Positions 34,971 to 44,892 are shown, counted from the stretch's first letter. The stretch is DNA of 64,000 bases from Bacteroidia bacterium (GCA_030428705.1 JAUIDI010000005.1:124001-188000); one strand, 5' to 3'. Notes: generated by a model from the sequence alone, not told the origin. Numbers and translations: made by a program.

Positions 34971-34978
34971 CAAAAGTA
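34971..34978 (-). promoter_or_regulatory. -7 element of rpe promoter
   Basis: Minus strand TACTTTTG matches TAnnTTTG, 20 bp before the rpe ATG. No clear -33 element. Confidence 0.5.
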
Positions 34979-35043
34979 GTGAAATGATATGGTCGAACGG
35001 CGTACATCATATTTGAAAATAACAGGTTGGCCACGTTTATCCA

Positions 35044-35856
35044 CTACACTTTTTCAGCGATAACCTCTGACATCAAGCAAGTGCAAATCGAAGCTCCCGG
35101 TATTTTTTCCAATTCCCCCATTTCCGAAAGTGCTTCTTTCACTTCGTCGGTGGTCAGATAGTTTTGAGGAACGAGACGTGGAAAGTAGCTTTCAAAAAAG
35201 GTTTTTGGCCATTGCCAGACTCCATTGTCCGGCGTTCCGATTTTGGCCATGGGTCGAAAACCGACTACCTTCATGCCGATATCATGCAAAATCTTGGGAA
35301 GATGTCTTCCAATATCGACCTCCGAATCGGAATCTTTGAAACTTTTTAACGCCATGGCGATGGCCTTTGCCAACGTCTCTTTTCTAGGCTCGGTTTGCAG
35401 GGTAGACCAATCATAATATTCTTGAATGACTATTCTACCGCCCGGTTTTAATGCCTTATGGACTTTGGCAAGTATTTCTTCGGGATTCGGGATCCATGCC
35501 AACGCCCATCGACAATACATGCCATCCAAGCTTTCGGGTTCAAGAACCATTTGGTCAAAATCCGCATGGATCGCCCTGATATTCAAGTTGTAATTTTGTG
35601 CTACCTGTTTCAAAAATTCGATGTATCCTTTCGATTTGTCGATACCGATAACCTTTCCTTTTTGACCGACGAGAAATGCCAGTTCCTTGGTACAATAGCC
35701 AGGCCCGCATCCTAGATCAAGAATCGTTTGTCCAGCTTTAAAATTTGCCAATTTCCATCCGTGTTGGGCTTCTTCGGCCCAAATTTGGTGTTGTACGCCC
35801 AACCTGAAAAGTTCCTCTTCATCGGTTCCTAAAATATATGCTTTGCTATCTGCCAT
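35044..35856 (-). CDS. Class I SAM-dependent methyltransferase
   Basis: 270-aa methyltransferase with SAM motif I LDLGCGPGYCTKELA (about residue 48) and the acidic end of strand 2 (VIGIDKS). The C-terminal part (FFESYFPRLVPQNYL) resembles small-molecule methyltransferases annotated near UbiE-like enzymes, but the substrate is unknown. No signal peptide, so cytoplasmic, unlike its upstream neighbours. It starts 17 bp after the TPR lipoprotein gene and is the last gene of the 35-44 kb group. Confidence 0.85.
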   Translation of the reverse strand: MADSKAYILGTDEEELFRLGVQHQIWAEEAQHGWKLANFKAGQTILDLGCGPGYCTKELAFLVGQKGKVIGIDKSKGYIEFLKQVAQNYNLNIRAIHADFDQMVLEPESLDGMYCRWALAWIPNPEEILAKVHKALKPGGRIVIQEYYDWSTLQTEPRKETLAKAIAMALKSFKDSDSEVDIGRHLPKILHDIGMKVVGFRPMAKIGTPDNGVWQWPKTFFESYFPRLVPQNYLTTDEVKEALSEMGELEKIPGASICTCLMSEVIAEKV

Positions 35857-35873
35857 TACGGTGGTGGGGAGGT

Positions 35874-36827
35874 TTAGTTGAAATAATGGATCAGGTCGCT
35901 TTCTGCGGCAATATAACCGAACGAGGTAAAAGCTTTGCTTTGAGTCAGTGCTTCCATAGCGTCCTTTGCCTTTGTTTTTTCACCGTTATAAAAATACCAA
36001 TTTGCGATTCCATAGCCAATGGCATCTCCAGTCGGGTTTCCCGTAACCGTTTGTTCGAGTGAGTCTAAAGGAATCAGCCCTTTATAGAGCTTACAAAGCT
36101 TGTGATAGCTCTGATTTTCAATGACATCCATTTCAGCCATTATCGGATCCAACATTTTGTCGGCCATTTCTTTGTTGCCGAGCCGACGTTGGATCATATA
36201 GAGCCAATGGGTGCTTGAAACGATATTGTCGTGCAGTTCGCCCGATTGCCTACACTTTGTATACGCATCGAAGGCCTTTTCATAATCGTGTTTTAAGTAG
36301 TAGGCCAAACCTAAGTGATACCAAATATTGCCATGTAACGTACTTACCGGGATATTTTTTGCATTCGGGATGCCATCGGGCTCTACTTCATTTTTCGTGC
36401 CCGTAATCAATTGCCCCGCTTTTTCAAGGTCAGAAATTGCCTCATCGAACTTTCGAATCGAAATGTACCGGTGTCCACGATGTCTATAGAATCGGGTATC
36501 TTCAGGAAATTTCCTAATCCCTTCCGAGTAGATGTTTATAGCATCTTTATAATTTCCTAAATAGGCCGTTCTTCTACCATACCAAATAATATTGTCGGCG
36601 TTATCAGGATTTTGTTCATAATCCTTTTTGGCCGATTCATATTGGGATATCATTTTCGGGGATGGTTCGGGCAAGGAAAACTCTTTCCCCAGGGGAGCCG
36701 TAAACGTGGTTTTGCTTTCCAAGGTTTCTACGTTCACTTTTTTCTCTTCCTTACAACTTGTAAGGAAGAGAAGAACGAAAAAGACCAATATCGAAAATCG
36801 TGTACTGCCCATTTTAGACTGTCGCAT
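35874..36827 (-). CDS. TPR-repeat lipoprotein
   Basis: 317-aa lipoprotein: signal peptide RFSILVFFVLLFLTSC, then CKEEKK, an acidic/Lys stretch like Bacteroidota surface export signals. Several TPR units follow at about 75-230 (YGRRTAYLGNYKDAINIYSEGIRKFPED, and GLAYYLKHDYEKAFDAYTK-type repeats). TPR proteins mediate protein contacts; no enzyme motif is present. The start is at M1 or M6. It lies 8 bp downstream of the large BNR-repeat gene, so it is probably translated from the same message. Confidence 0.82.
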   Translation of the reverse strand: MRQSKMGSTRFSILVFFVLLFLTSCKEEKKVNVETLESKTTFTAPLGKEFSLPEPSPKMISQYESAKKDYEQNPDNADNIIWYGRRTAYLGNYKDAINIYSEGIRKFPEDTRFYRHRGHRYISIRKFDEAISDLEKAGQLITGTKNEVEPDGIPNAKNIPVSTLHGNIWYHLGLAYYLKHDYEKAFDAYTKCRQSGELHDNIVSSTHWLYMIQRRLGNKEMADKMLDPIMAEMDVIENQSYHKLCKLYKGLIPLDSLEQTVTGNPTGDAIGYGIANWYFYNGEKTKAKDAMEALTQSKAFTSFGYIAAESDLIHYFN

Positions 36828-36835
36828 TTATTGGA

Positions 36836-39800
36836 TTATTCAATTCCATTTTTTCCAGCGGACTTTAGAATCGAATTGGTTTTAGCTAGGTACTGGTCCA
36901 TAACTCCTTTTAGATTTCCAAGATGGGTTTCCAGTTCTTGGGATAGTTCGCCGAAAACTTTGTAGGCTCCATCGGTCGGCTTGGCATCACCTGATTCGAC
37001 ACTTCTTCGCAAAGATGCCAGGCGATTGTTCAACTTTATCGGAAAATTCAAAGGGTCTTGATTCGATTGGTTCTTGACCTGATAGAGTTCTTCTTCAATG
37101 GTCGCCATTTTATCAAGAAAGGGTCGAATGGTTTTTTTGAAATCGGATGTTGAAAAGGCTTCTTTATTGGCGTTCACATGTTCCCTTATTTCCCGTATTT
37201 TAATTACCGCCTTATTGGCTGCTGAGGTTTTCTGCATGATCTTGTTCGCTAAATCAAATTGTTCATCCAGATCTTCCTTGGTAATTTCTTTTAGATTGGG
37301 ATCCATTTGCACTTCGAACGAATAGGTTTTTTCATAATCTTTGGTCTTCATTCGAACTTTGTAGTTTCCCAAAGGTGCTTTTGGCCCACGTTGGGGTCTT
37401 GCGCTCCAAATGATCATCCCGTCAAATTCCGTAGCACCGGGGTATCTAAGGTCCCAGGTAAAGGTATTGAGACCTTTTGCCGTTGTCGGTTTGGACGACC
37501 CGCCCCTTTGCCAAGCGGGCAAGTCGGGATCTTCTTCATATTTTGGTTTGCTTCCCGTAAATGTATTGACGAGCTTATCGTTGGCATCCAATATTTCAAA
37601 GGTTATGGTGTCTTGCTGTTCCTTAAGATAATATTGGATGGAGGCATCGGTGATTCCTCGAACTGCCTCGGCAGGCTCGAATAGTACGGCCGATTGGCTA
37701 TCCATTTCTTTCTTGTATTGCCGGAGCGGTTGAATATCGTCTAAAATCCAAAATCCGCGACCGTGGGAACCCAAGACGACATCGTTGTCCTTGACCACAA
37801 GATCGCGTATCGGCGTATCGGGAAGCTCAAGTTGCAGACTTTGCCATAATTCGCCATCGTTCATCGAAAAATAAACACCGTGTTCAGTGGCCAAGAAAAG
37901 TAATCCTTGGCGAACCGGATCTTCACGAACGGCCCTGGCAAAATGACCGTCCGCTATTCCATTAATGATCTTTGTCCAGGTTTTACCATAATCGTGCGTT
38001 TTGAATACATAGGGTTGTCTATCGTCCACTTGGTAGCTATTTGCCGCTACGAACAATGTGCCGGGGCGGTGCCTTGATTCATCTATGATGCTGACCCGCG
38101 AAAATTTTGGGAGATTTTTCGGTGTAATGTCCTCCCAATTTTTTCCACCATCACGGGTAATATGAATTTTGCCATCATCCGAACCTGCCCAAATCGTATT
38201 GATATCATGGTAGGAAGGTGCCAGTGCGAATACGGTAGCGTAGATTTCAGGGCCGTTCATATCCATTGTAATTACACCTCCTGTTTTACCAAGTGTCTCC
38301 GGATCGGCATAAGTCAGATCCGGACTAATTTTTTCCCAAGACTGACCATCATCAGTTGTTTTCCATACATGTTGGGAGCAAGTATACATGACATTTGGGT
38401 CTTGTGGAGCGAACATTATAGGGAATGTCCATTGCCACCTTTCGGGCAGCGCACTTGCGGGTTCGCCCGAAAAGAACCTGGGATACACCTGTATATCGCG
38501 CGTTTGCCCATTGCTTCTATCATATCGTGTCAATAACGCTCCTTGGCTTCCGGCATAAAAAATATCCGGATTTTCAGGGTGTTGGCTAATCCATCCGCTC
38601 TCACCACCGCCAACCGCATAATACCACCCATGGTTTGGACCTCGGGCCTGCATATGATCCCAACCATCGCTTGGCATGGCCAGCGTACTATTGTCTTGTT
38701 GCGCGCCGGCTACATGATAGGGAACGTCGCTTGTTGTCATTACATGATAAAATTGGGTGGTACAATAGTCTTGTTCCGTCCAGCTTTTTCCACCGTTGAT
38801 GCTTACATTGCCCCCGCCATCGTTGGAATTTATCATGCGATCCGGATTGTTCGGATCGATCCATAAGTCGTGATTATCGCCATGCGGAACTTTTATGGTC
38901 GTGTCAAAGGTTTTACCCCCATCCGTCGATTTGTAGAAACCTGTATTTAGGCAATAGACCGTTTCTTTGTCCCATGGGTCGGCATAGATTCTGGAGTAAT
39001 AGAAAGCACGCTGGCGCAGTTTACGTTCATCATTGGTGCGTTTCCACGTTTTTCCGCCATCATCCGAACGAAAAACACCTCCTTCATTGGCTTCGACGAT
39101 TGCCCAAACCCTATTTGAATCTACCGGGGAAACCGTTACTCCGATTTTCCCGATCGGGGGTGCGGGCATGCCCGTGTTGCTTGTCAGATCCGACCATGTT
39201 TCGCCACCATCGACCGATTTCCATAATTTACTGTCGCCGCCTCCGCCCCACATTTTCCAAGCTTTGCGTTGTACCTGCCAGGTACTGGCATATACTACTT
39301 CTGGGTCGTTACGGTCGATGATCAAATCGACCGCTCCCGCTTTGGGACTTACATACAATACTTTTTTCCAGGTATTGCCGCCATCGGTACTTTTAAAAAT
39401 ACCCCGCTCTTCATTGTCCCCATACGGATGGCCCAATGCCGCCACATAAACAATATCAGGATTTGTCGGGTGTATTCTAATCCGGGCTACGGCCTGGGTC
39501 TCTTTCAAGCCTAAATGTCGCCACGTTTTACCACCATCTTTCGATTTATAGACACCGTCGCCTTGCGTGATACTTCCACGTAGCTGTACCTCGCCCATTC
39601 CGATATAAACAATGTCGGGGTTGGTCTCTGCCACTGCCACAGCACCGACCGAAGAACTGGTTACTTGTCCATCAGTGACCGGTTTCCATTCCTGACCGCC
39701 GTCAACGGTTTTCCAAAGGCCGCCTCCCGTTGCACCAAAATAATATTCATTCGGCCTGCCCGGACTTCCGGCACAGCCAAGAGATCTTCCGCCGCGATTG

Positions 39801-39952
39801 GGCCCGATGTTTCTCCATTCCAGTCCTTCATAAAATGCTTTGGGAATATCTTGATTATCGACATTGTTCATTTTGCCGTCCTTTTGGGCCACAACCATAA
39901 AGGCAAAGCCCAAAAAGGCAAGTACCAATAGGGTTTTGATTTGTTTCTTCAT
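36836..39952 (-). CDS. Exported BNR/sortilin-like beta-propeller protein
   Basis: 1038-aa protein with a signal peptide (TLLVLAFLGFAFMVVA). From ~45 to ~750 it has many repeats with the BNR/Asp-box pattern SxDGGxTW (VDGGQEW, KDGGKTWRHLG, STDGGNTWKKV, DDGQSWEKI), folding as one or two beta-propellers, as in VPS10/sortilin domains and glycosyl-hydrolase-like proteins. The last ~280 residues hold a beta-sandwich-like part and a helical tail. No T9SS C-terminal domain is seen. Such proteins are common in Bacteroidota but of unknown function; glycoside hydrolase activity should not be assumed. Confidence 0.85.
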   Translation of the reverse strand: MKKQIKTLLVLAFLGFAFMVVAQKDGKMNNVDNQDIPKAFYEGLEWRNIGPNRGGRSLGCAGSPGRPNEYYFGATGGGLWKTVDGGQEWKPVTDGQVTSSSVGAVAVAETNPDIVYIGMGEVQLRGSITQGDGVYKSKDGGKTWRHLGLKETQAVARIRIHPTNPDIVYVAALGHPYGDNEERGIFKSTDGGNTWKKVLYVSPKAGAVDLIIDRNDPEVVYASTWQVQRKAWKMWGGGGDSKLWKSVDGGETWSDLTSNTGMPAPPIGKIGVTVSPVDSNRVWAIVEANEGGVFRSDDGGKTWKRTNDERKLRQRAFYYSRIYADPWDKETVYCLNTGFYKSTDGGKTFDTTIKVPHGDNHDLWIDPNNPDRMINSNDGGGNVSINGGKSWTEQDYCTTQFYHVMTTSDVPYHVAGAQQDNSTLAMPSDGWDHMQARGPNHGWYYAVGGGESGWISQHPENPDIFYAGSQGALLTRYDRSNGQTRDIQVYPRFFSGEPASALPERWQWTFPIMFAPQDPNVMYTCSQHVWKTTDDGQSWEKISPDLTYADPETLGKTGGVITMDMNGPEIYATVFALAPSYHDINTIWAGSDDGKIHITRDGGKNWEDITPKNLPKFSRVSIIDESRHRPGTLFVAANSYQVDDRQPYVFKTHDYGKTWTKIINGIADGHFARAVREDPVRQGLLFLATEHGVYFSMNDGELWQSLQLELPDTPIRDLVVKDNDVVLGSHGRGFWILDDIQPLRQYKKEMDSQSAVLFEPAEAVRGITDASIQYYLKEQQDTITFEILDANDKLVNTFTGSKPKYEEDPDLPAWQRGGSSKPTTAKGLNTFTWDLRYPGATEFDGMIIWSARPQRGPKAPLGNYKVRMKTKDYEKTYSFEVQMDPNLKEITKEDLDEQFDLANKIMQKTSAANKAVIKIREIREHVNANKEAFSTSDFKKTIRPFLDKMATIEEELYQVKNQSNQDPLNFPIKLNNRLASLRRSVESGDAKPTDGAYKVFGELSQELETHLGNLKGVMDQYLAKTNSILKSAGKNGIE

Positions 39953-39980
39953 TTTTCAAGGATTTATTATTTTGAACTAG

Positions 39981-41126
39981 CTATTTTTTCTTAACGCGAT
40001 TATATTTCTTCATGATTTCGAGCACGGTCTCGATGGGAATGGACTCTACTTTGTGCCCGTCTCTCCCAAGCATTGTTTCAGCTGTGAAGAGCGAGTTTAA
40101 AATTGCTTCTTCAGTGGCTTCTATGGTTGCTAGAAATAAGGGGGACAATGCATCGTTACGCAAAGTTTTGGTTTCGCGAAGCAACGAATCACTGGAATGG
40201 GGAATCAAGTTGCTTTTGGCCGTTGACATGGCGATGACATAGTCTCCGCTTCCGTTAGAAGCAATGCCCCCTGTTTTTGCCAATCCCATAATCGCTCTTT
40301 TGGCGAGACGCTCCAAATTTCTTGAACTTAGAGGGGCATCTGTAATAACGACCACCATGCAAGAGCCATCGACATCATAATTGAACTGCCTCGGAATCTT
40401 ACCCAATTCTTTGGCAATGGGTACCCCATTGATTTCAAGTACGCCCCCGAAATTCGATTGCACCAAAACGCCAACGGTATAACCTCCAAAAGATTCGGGC
40501 ACAATTCGGGAAGAAGTTCCGATCCCACCTTTGAAACCGAAACAGACAGTTCCGGTGCCCGCACCTACGTTGCCCTCCTCAACAGGGCCGTCCGTGGCAT
40601 TTTTAATGGCGGCGATTACATGCTCCTGTTTTATATGCCTTCCTCGAATGTCGTTCAAATACCCATCGTTTGTTTCCCCTACTACTGCATTGACGGACCG
40701 TACAGTTGTATTTTCCTGATGATTCAAAGTATACCCGATCAATGCGTCTGAAGCTGTTGGAACGCTCAAGGTATTCGTGAGAACAACCGGAGTCTCAATA
40801 TTTCCCAATTCCTTGACTTGACTATAACCGGCCAATTTTCCAAAACCGTTACCAATATATATGGCCGCAGGAACTTTTAATTGAAAGATATTGTCCGAAT
40901 GGGGAAGTATGGCAGTCACCCCTGTTCGAACGTTATCTTCTATTATCAAAGTGGTATGACCTACTCGAACTCCCGTAACGTCGGTTATCGCGTTGTAAGT
41001 CCCTGTTTTTAAAACACCGATTTCAATGCCGTAGTCCCTTATTCTGTTCCCTTGGGAGAAAACTTGCGTTACGGCCATCAGAATAAGGATTTTTAGCCAC
41101 CTAAAAGGAGTCGCATGTTTTGGCAT
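39981..41126 (-). CDS. P1-family (DmpA-type) aminopeptidase, exported
   Basis: 381-aa N-terminal-nucleophile hydrolase of the P1/DmpA family (L-aminopeptidases/D-esterases and beta-peptidases). It opens with a signal peptide ending VTQVFSQ. The start of the mature part (NAITDVTGVRVGHTTL) and the self-cleavage segment ASNGSGDYVIA are clear; cleavage before Ser in NGS would free the nucleophile. The family acts on N-terminal residues or beta-peptides; substrate here is unknown. The export signal is notable since several homologues are cytoplasmic. It lies between the heme lipoprotein and the BNR protein genes on one strand. Confidence 0.87.
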   Translation of the reverse strand: MPKHATPFRWLKILILMAVTQVFSQGNRIRDYGIEIGVLKTGTYNAITDVTGVRVGHTTLIIEDNVRTGVTAILPHSDNIFQLKVPAAIYIGNGFGKLAGYSQVKELGNIETPVVLTNTLSVPTASDALIGYTLNHQENTTVRSVNAVVGETNDGYLNDIRGRHIKQEHVIAAIKNATDGPVEEGNVGAGTGTVCFGFKGGIGTSSRIVPESFGGYTVGVLVQSNFGGVLEINGVPIAKELGKIPRQFNYDVDGSCMVVVITDAPLSSRNLERLAKRAIMGLAKTGGIASNGSGDYVIAMSTAKSNLIPHSSDSLLRETKTLRNDALSPLFLATIEATEEAILNSLFTAETMLGRDGHKVESIPIETVLEIMKKYNRVKKK

Positions 41127-41171
41127 TATGTTTTTCCATTAAAGAAAACAATTTAAATTTTCGCTCGGATT

Positions 41172-43838
41172 CTATTGGCTCTTTTTACCCGTATAGATTT
41201 CATGGTTTTCATCTCCGCCCGACAATAGGTACGCATAGAGATCTATGATTTCTTCTTCATTCAGACGATTCAAAAGTCCTGGAGGCATCGGGGAAACTGG
41301 TGAAAGCTCTTGTCTCGCAACATCGGCCTTGGCCAATTTTGAGGTGTAAGACGGATTATACGGATTTGTCATTATGCTTAATGAGTCTCCTGCTTCGGAC
41401 AACAACCTGCCGATGACCTGCGAACCATCCTTTTTGTGAAAAATAGTATTTGCATATTGATCCGAAATCTCATCGCTCGGACTTATTAGCGAAAAAGTCA
41501 GGTCGTAACTGCTAAATTTGGAGTGTATCTGTGTAAGATCCGGTCCGGTGGCCCCTCCTTCCCCTTTCATTCTATGACATGAAATACACAATGCGGCCTG
41601 ATAGGCCCTTTCTCCCTTTGCAATCGTGCTTTTGTATTCCTTACTTTTTTCCCAATAAATACTATTGGCATCCCGCATGGTGTAATTCTGACCAGGCCCT
41701 ATGGGTTTGGGAAGGTCCGCCAAAACATCGGCCGGAGAATAAATGCCGGAAAGTCCCTCATAATATTCCCTTTCTGCTTTTGGTACATTTGTCATTGCCT
41801 TCTGCCGTACATTTTCAATATAGGCTTTAAAGCTCATGCCACCTTTTGCATTCATCACATCGAAAAACCATTTGAAGTATTTTTCCCGGGCCTCTTTCGT
41901 CCAACCTTCATCGGCATGACTCAATAACATGCCGTAGTAAATCGATTCGCTCGGGGGCATTTTGGCAATAACATCGCGAATGAGCGGACCGTACTGCTCG
42001 CTTCTTAAGGTTGCCTCTTCGGAAAGCATTTCAACACCCTCGGTAATCGTATTTTCCTTTGCATGCCTTTCAAGTAGGTCGGCCAAATTTTCGGTAGCGC
42101 CATCAGCCTTGAGGAACAACACTAGTTGACCAAGTTCTCGATTAATGGTATTGTTGGCGTGCGGGAAATATGAATTTAATTTGCGACCGGTCGCATCCGC
42201 AATACCCGCTTCGGGTTCGCCCATTCTAATGAATAGGAGGGCATAGGCCCGTAGCAGTGCTACTTGATCGTATTTTGAAAGTGACTCGAGATTCAGTTGG
42301 TTCAATTTTTCGAGTATACTTTTTTGCAAACTCTTATTACCTTGATGGGCCAGGGCAATTCCGGCCTCGATGATTTTTGTAGGGTCTTGTTCGCTAAAAA
42401 AACGATCTTGCCATTGTGTAGTCGGTTGATGTTCCAATGCGATTCGCGATGCATAGCGGATAAAACGATCCTCATGGTTCAGATTATCCCAAGCCAATGG
42501 AATCGCTTCTTCCGATACTTCCTTATGATATCGCTCAATATTATGTCTTAGTTCCCGGAGTTTTGCCGATTCCGAATCTACTATTTTTGCTTCAGTTGTT
42601 TCCTCATTTCCAGTATATCGTAATCGAAATAGGTGCGAATCGATTCGGCGGCCACCGGTGGCAAAATATAAGTTTCCGTCGGTGCCCGCGATCATATCGG
42701 TCATGGGTAGGGGAGTACCCGACAGAAACTCTTCCCTAGTGCCCGTATAACTACTGCCATTGGGTTGCAGGTCGATAAAATAAATGGTGCCGAAACTCCA
42801 ATCCATGATAAGAAGTCCGTTTTTATATTTTGATGGGAAATTCAGGGTATTCCCTGCTAGAACGGCCGTTGGCGAACCTTGTTCTAGATTATGGACGGCC
42901 GGAAGATTATCCGGATAGTAAGCCGGCCATTTACCGGATCCTGTGCGCCATCCGTATTCACCTCCACTGATCACATGGCATATCCTTGTCGGGCGGTACC
43001 AGGGCATTCCTATATCCCACTCCATATCGGCATCATAGGCGAAAAGTTCACCGTCTTGATTGAATGCCATATCAAACGGATTTCGATATCCGGCGGAGAT
43101 GAGTTCCCAATCCGTTCCATCCGGATTGAACTTCGCGACCCATCCTCCAGGAGCCTTGATATCATTGGCATGTCCACGGGCATCCAAATAAGGTTCGAAA
43201 AGATTGTCTTCGCCCCAATTGGTGGGCAACAAGCTATTTTCCTTTAATGTTTCGGGTACCAAAACGTGATTCCCGGCAATGAAATAGATTTGGGTACCAT
43301 CGGGTGAAAGCACAAAACTATGTGGCCCGTGTTCGCCGGCACCGCTTAATTTCAATAACATTTCGGTTTTGTCGAGCGTACCGTCGCCATCGGTATCCGT
43401 TAGACGATAGACCCCACTGCCATATTCTTTTTCATCGGGCACATCGTCGCTCCAATTTTTATTTACCGCAACATAAAGACTGTTGAAGGCCCAAAGTAGG
43501 CCATGGGCATGACCAATTTCAAGATTTAACGGTGTTATTTCATCGGCATTTAAGACACTTCCTTCCGATGGTGCTTTGAACTTATATATTTTTCCGTACT
43601 GATCGCAGGAAAAAAGCCAATTGTCCGGACCTTGGGCCAAAGCGACCCATGACCCCTGTTCATTTTTGCTCGGGCTATAAAGTTCCTCTAGTTCAAAGCC
43701 AATAGGTACGTTCAACGATATGTCATCTATCGTAATCTTTTGGGCTTCAATTGCTACTACTTCTTTTTTTTCTTCCTTACAGCAGTAGAAAAAACTGGCT
43801 GCGACCAATAAAACGGCCAATGTTTTGATGTGTTTCAT
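41172..43838 (-). CDS. Lipoprotein with sorbosone-dehydrogenase-like propeller and C-terminal cytochrome c
   Basis: 888-aa lipoprotein (signal ending SFFYC, then CKEEKK). Residues ~40-430 form a PQQ/sorbosone dehydrogenase-like beta-propeller (DTDGDGTLDKTE, GHANDIKAPGGW, YRNPFDMAFN). A helical HEAT-like region follows (~430-740), then a mono-heme domain with CISCH (~790) and the possible axial Met in SPMPPGLL. The layout matches the PVC-type heme-binding/membrane-bound dehydrogenase domain. The likely role is oxidation of an unknown sugar or alcohol at the envelope with electron transfer to heme. It is the first gene of the minus-strand group that ends at 35044. Confidence 0.85.
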   Translation of the reverse strand: MKHIKTLAVLLVAASFFYCCKEEKKEVVAIEAQKITIDDISLNVPIGFELEELYSPSKNEQGSWVALAQGPDNWLFSCDQYGKIYKFKAPSEGSVLNADEITPLNLEIGHAHGLLWAFNSLYVAVNKNWSDDVPDEKEYGSGVYRLTDTDGDGTLDKTEMLLKLSGAGEHGPHSFVLSPDGTQIYFIAGNHVLVPETLKENSLLPTNWGEDNLFEPYLDARGHANDIKAPGGWVAKFNPDGTDWELISAGYRNPFDMAFNQDGELFAYDADMEWDIGMPWYRPTRICHVISGGEYGWRTGSGKWPAYYPDNLPAVHNLEQGSPTAVLAGNTLNFPSKYKNGLLIMDWSFGTIYFIDLQPNGSSYTGTREEFLSGTPLPMTDMIAGTDGNLYFATGGRRIDSHLFRLRYTGNEETTEAKIVDSESAKLRELRHNIERYHKEVSEEAIPLAWDNLNHEDRFIRYASRIALEHQPTTQWQDRFFSEQDPTKIIEAGIALAHQGNKSLQKSILEKLNQLNLESLSKYDQVALLRAYALLFIRMGEPEAGIADATGRKLNSYFPHANNTINRELGQLVLFLKADGATENLADLLERHAKENTITEGVEMLSEEATLRSEQYGPLIRDVIAKMPPSESIYYGMLLSHADEGWTKEAREKYFKWFFDVMNAKGGMSFKAYIENVRQKAMTNVPKAEREYYEGLSGIYSPADVLADLPKPIGPGQNYTMRDANSIYWEKSKEYKSTIAKGERAYQAALCISCHRMKGEGGATGPDLTQIHSKFSSYDLTFSLISPSDEISDQYANTIFHKKDGSQVIGRLLSEAGDSLSIMTNPYNPSYTSKLAKADVARQELSPVSPMPPGLLNRLNEEEIIDLYAYLLSGGDENHEIYTGKKSQ

Positions 43839-43996
43839 TTTTTAATAGGTTGATTGACCTAAAGATAGTGAAACCGCCATGATTAATACAATCGTCAATG
43901 AATATGTTCGGTTGTCAATCGCATTATAATAGTAGGGTGCAATTTATGGTATTGAAATGCGAATTGTTGAAGTGTCCCTAGGGTGCTCTTATGCTC

Positions 43997-44449
43997 TTAC
44001 CTGATTTGTCTCAGACCTTCATAAACGGCGATACTTACGGAATTTGCCAAGTTCAAACTTCGTATACGACTATTATACAAGGGAATTCTATAGAGTTTGT
44101 CGGTATTTTTTTCGGTAATATCTTTTGAAAGCCCCACGGACTCCTTTCCAAATATTAAAAACATATCTTCTTCGAATTCAATGGACCAATGCTCTTTTTT
44201 TCCATGACTTGAAAAGAATGCCATTTTTTTATCCGCATGAAGTGAGAAGAAATCACTAATGTTCTCATAGATAGATGGTGAAAGATATTGCCAATAATCA
44301 AGTCCCGCCCGTTTAAGGCGTTTATCATCAATTTCGAACCCGAAGGGTCTTACCAAATGTAATTTTGAATCTGTGGCCAGTGCCAATCTACCAATATTAC
44401 CGGTATTATTGGGTATTTCAGGTTCTATTAGCACAATATTGAAACCCAT
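43997..44449 (-). CDS. trmL: tRNA (cytidine/uridine-34 2'-O)-methyltransferase TrmL
   Basis: 150-aa SPOUT methyltransferase modifying the wobble base of tRNA-Leu. It shows the knot residues NTGNIGRLALA near the start, IFGKESVGLS and the C-terminal IRSLNLANSVSIAVYEGLRQ. Minimal length is typical of TrmL. The upstream VF530-like gene ends exactly where trmL begins. Confidence 0.93.
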   Translation of the reverse strand: MGFNIVLIEPEIPNNTGNIGRLALATDSKLHLVRPFGFEIDDKRLKRAGLDYWQYLSPSIYENISDFFSLHADKKMAFFSSHGKKEHWSIEFEEDMFLIFGKESVGLSKDITEKNTDKLYRIPLYNSRIRSLNLANSVSIAVYEGLRQIR

Positions 44450-44683
44450 TTATCTATTGATCGATCTTAAATACAGCTGTTCGACTTTTTTTCTGGCCCA
44501 TGGCGTTCTTCTCAAGAATTTTAAACTTGATTTTATCGAAGGGTTGCTTTTAAAGCAATTGATATTTATTTCGGATGCCAATTCATTCCATGTGTAATTT
44601 TGGGTAAGGTGCTCCATAATGTCCAATAATTTTACACCATGAAGCGGATTGTTCGGTTGTTCATGATTTTCAGTCATGGTCAA
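44450..44683 (-). CDS. VF530-family small DNA-binding protein
   Basis: 77-aa protein matching the VF530/DUF2132 family, named after a Vibrio fischeri protein of known structure. The core NNPLHGVKLLDIMEHL, ININCFKSNPSIKSSLKFLRRTPWARKKVE is highly conserved. Basic C-terminal half; DNA binding is proposed for the family. It abuts trmL. Confidence 0.9.
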   Translation of the reverse strand: MTMTENHEQPNNPLHGVKLLDIMEHLTQNYTWNELASEININCFKSNPSIKSSLKFLRRTPWARKKVEQLYLRSINR

Positions 44684-44722
44684 GTGCTTTAAAAAAGGAA
44701 TTGATCTATGCCGTAAATGAAA

Positions 44723-44747
44723 AAACTCCGGTAATCAGCCGGAGTTT
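44723..44747 (-). terminator. Terminator downstream of rpoD
   Basis: AAACTCCGG (44723-44731) pairs perfectly with CCGGAGTTT (44739-44747) around a 7-nt loop. On the minus strand the stem runs straight into further T. It lies ~145 bp beyond the rpoD stop and ahead of the VF530 gene. Confidence 0.75.
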
Positions 44748-44892
44748 ATTCATCAATCAAAAAACGAACAGTCATGATAAACTGTTGTTATGCTTCACAA
44801 ATTACAACTTTTGTTCCATAATTCCAATTTATGGAAAATTTAACATCTAATTTGTGTCTTGGCCTGTGAATTCCGCCAGTTTGACGGTTTAA

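Noticed and set aside
38162-39449. Several plus-strand frames opposite the BNR-repeat protein
   Set aside because: They mirror the repeated Asp-box coding sequence.
36836-39952. Calling the BNR protein a glycoside hydrolase or sialidase
   Set aside because: Asp-box repeats are structural; no sialidase Arg triad or catalytic set can be identified.
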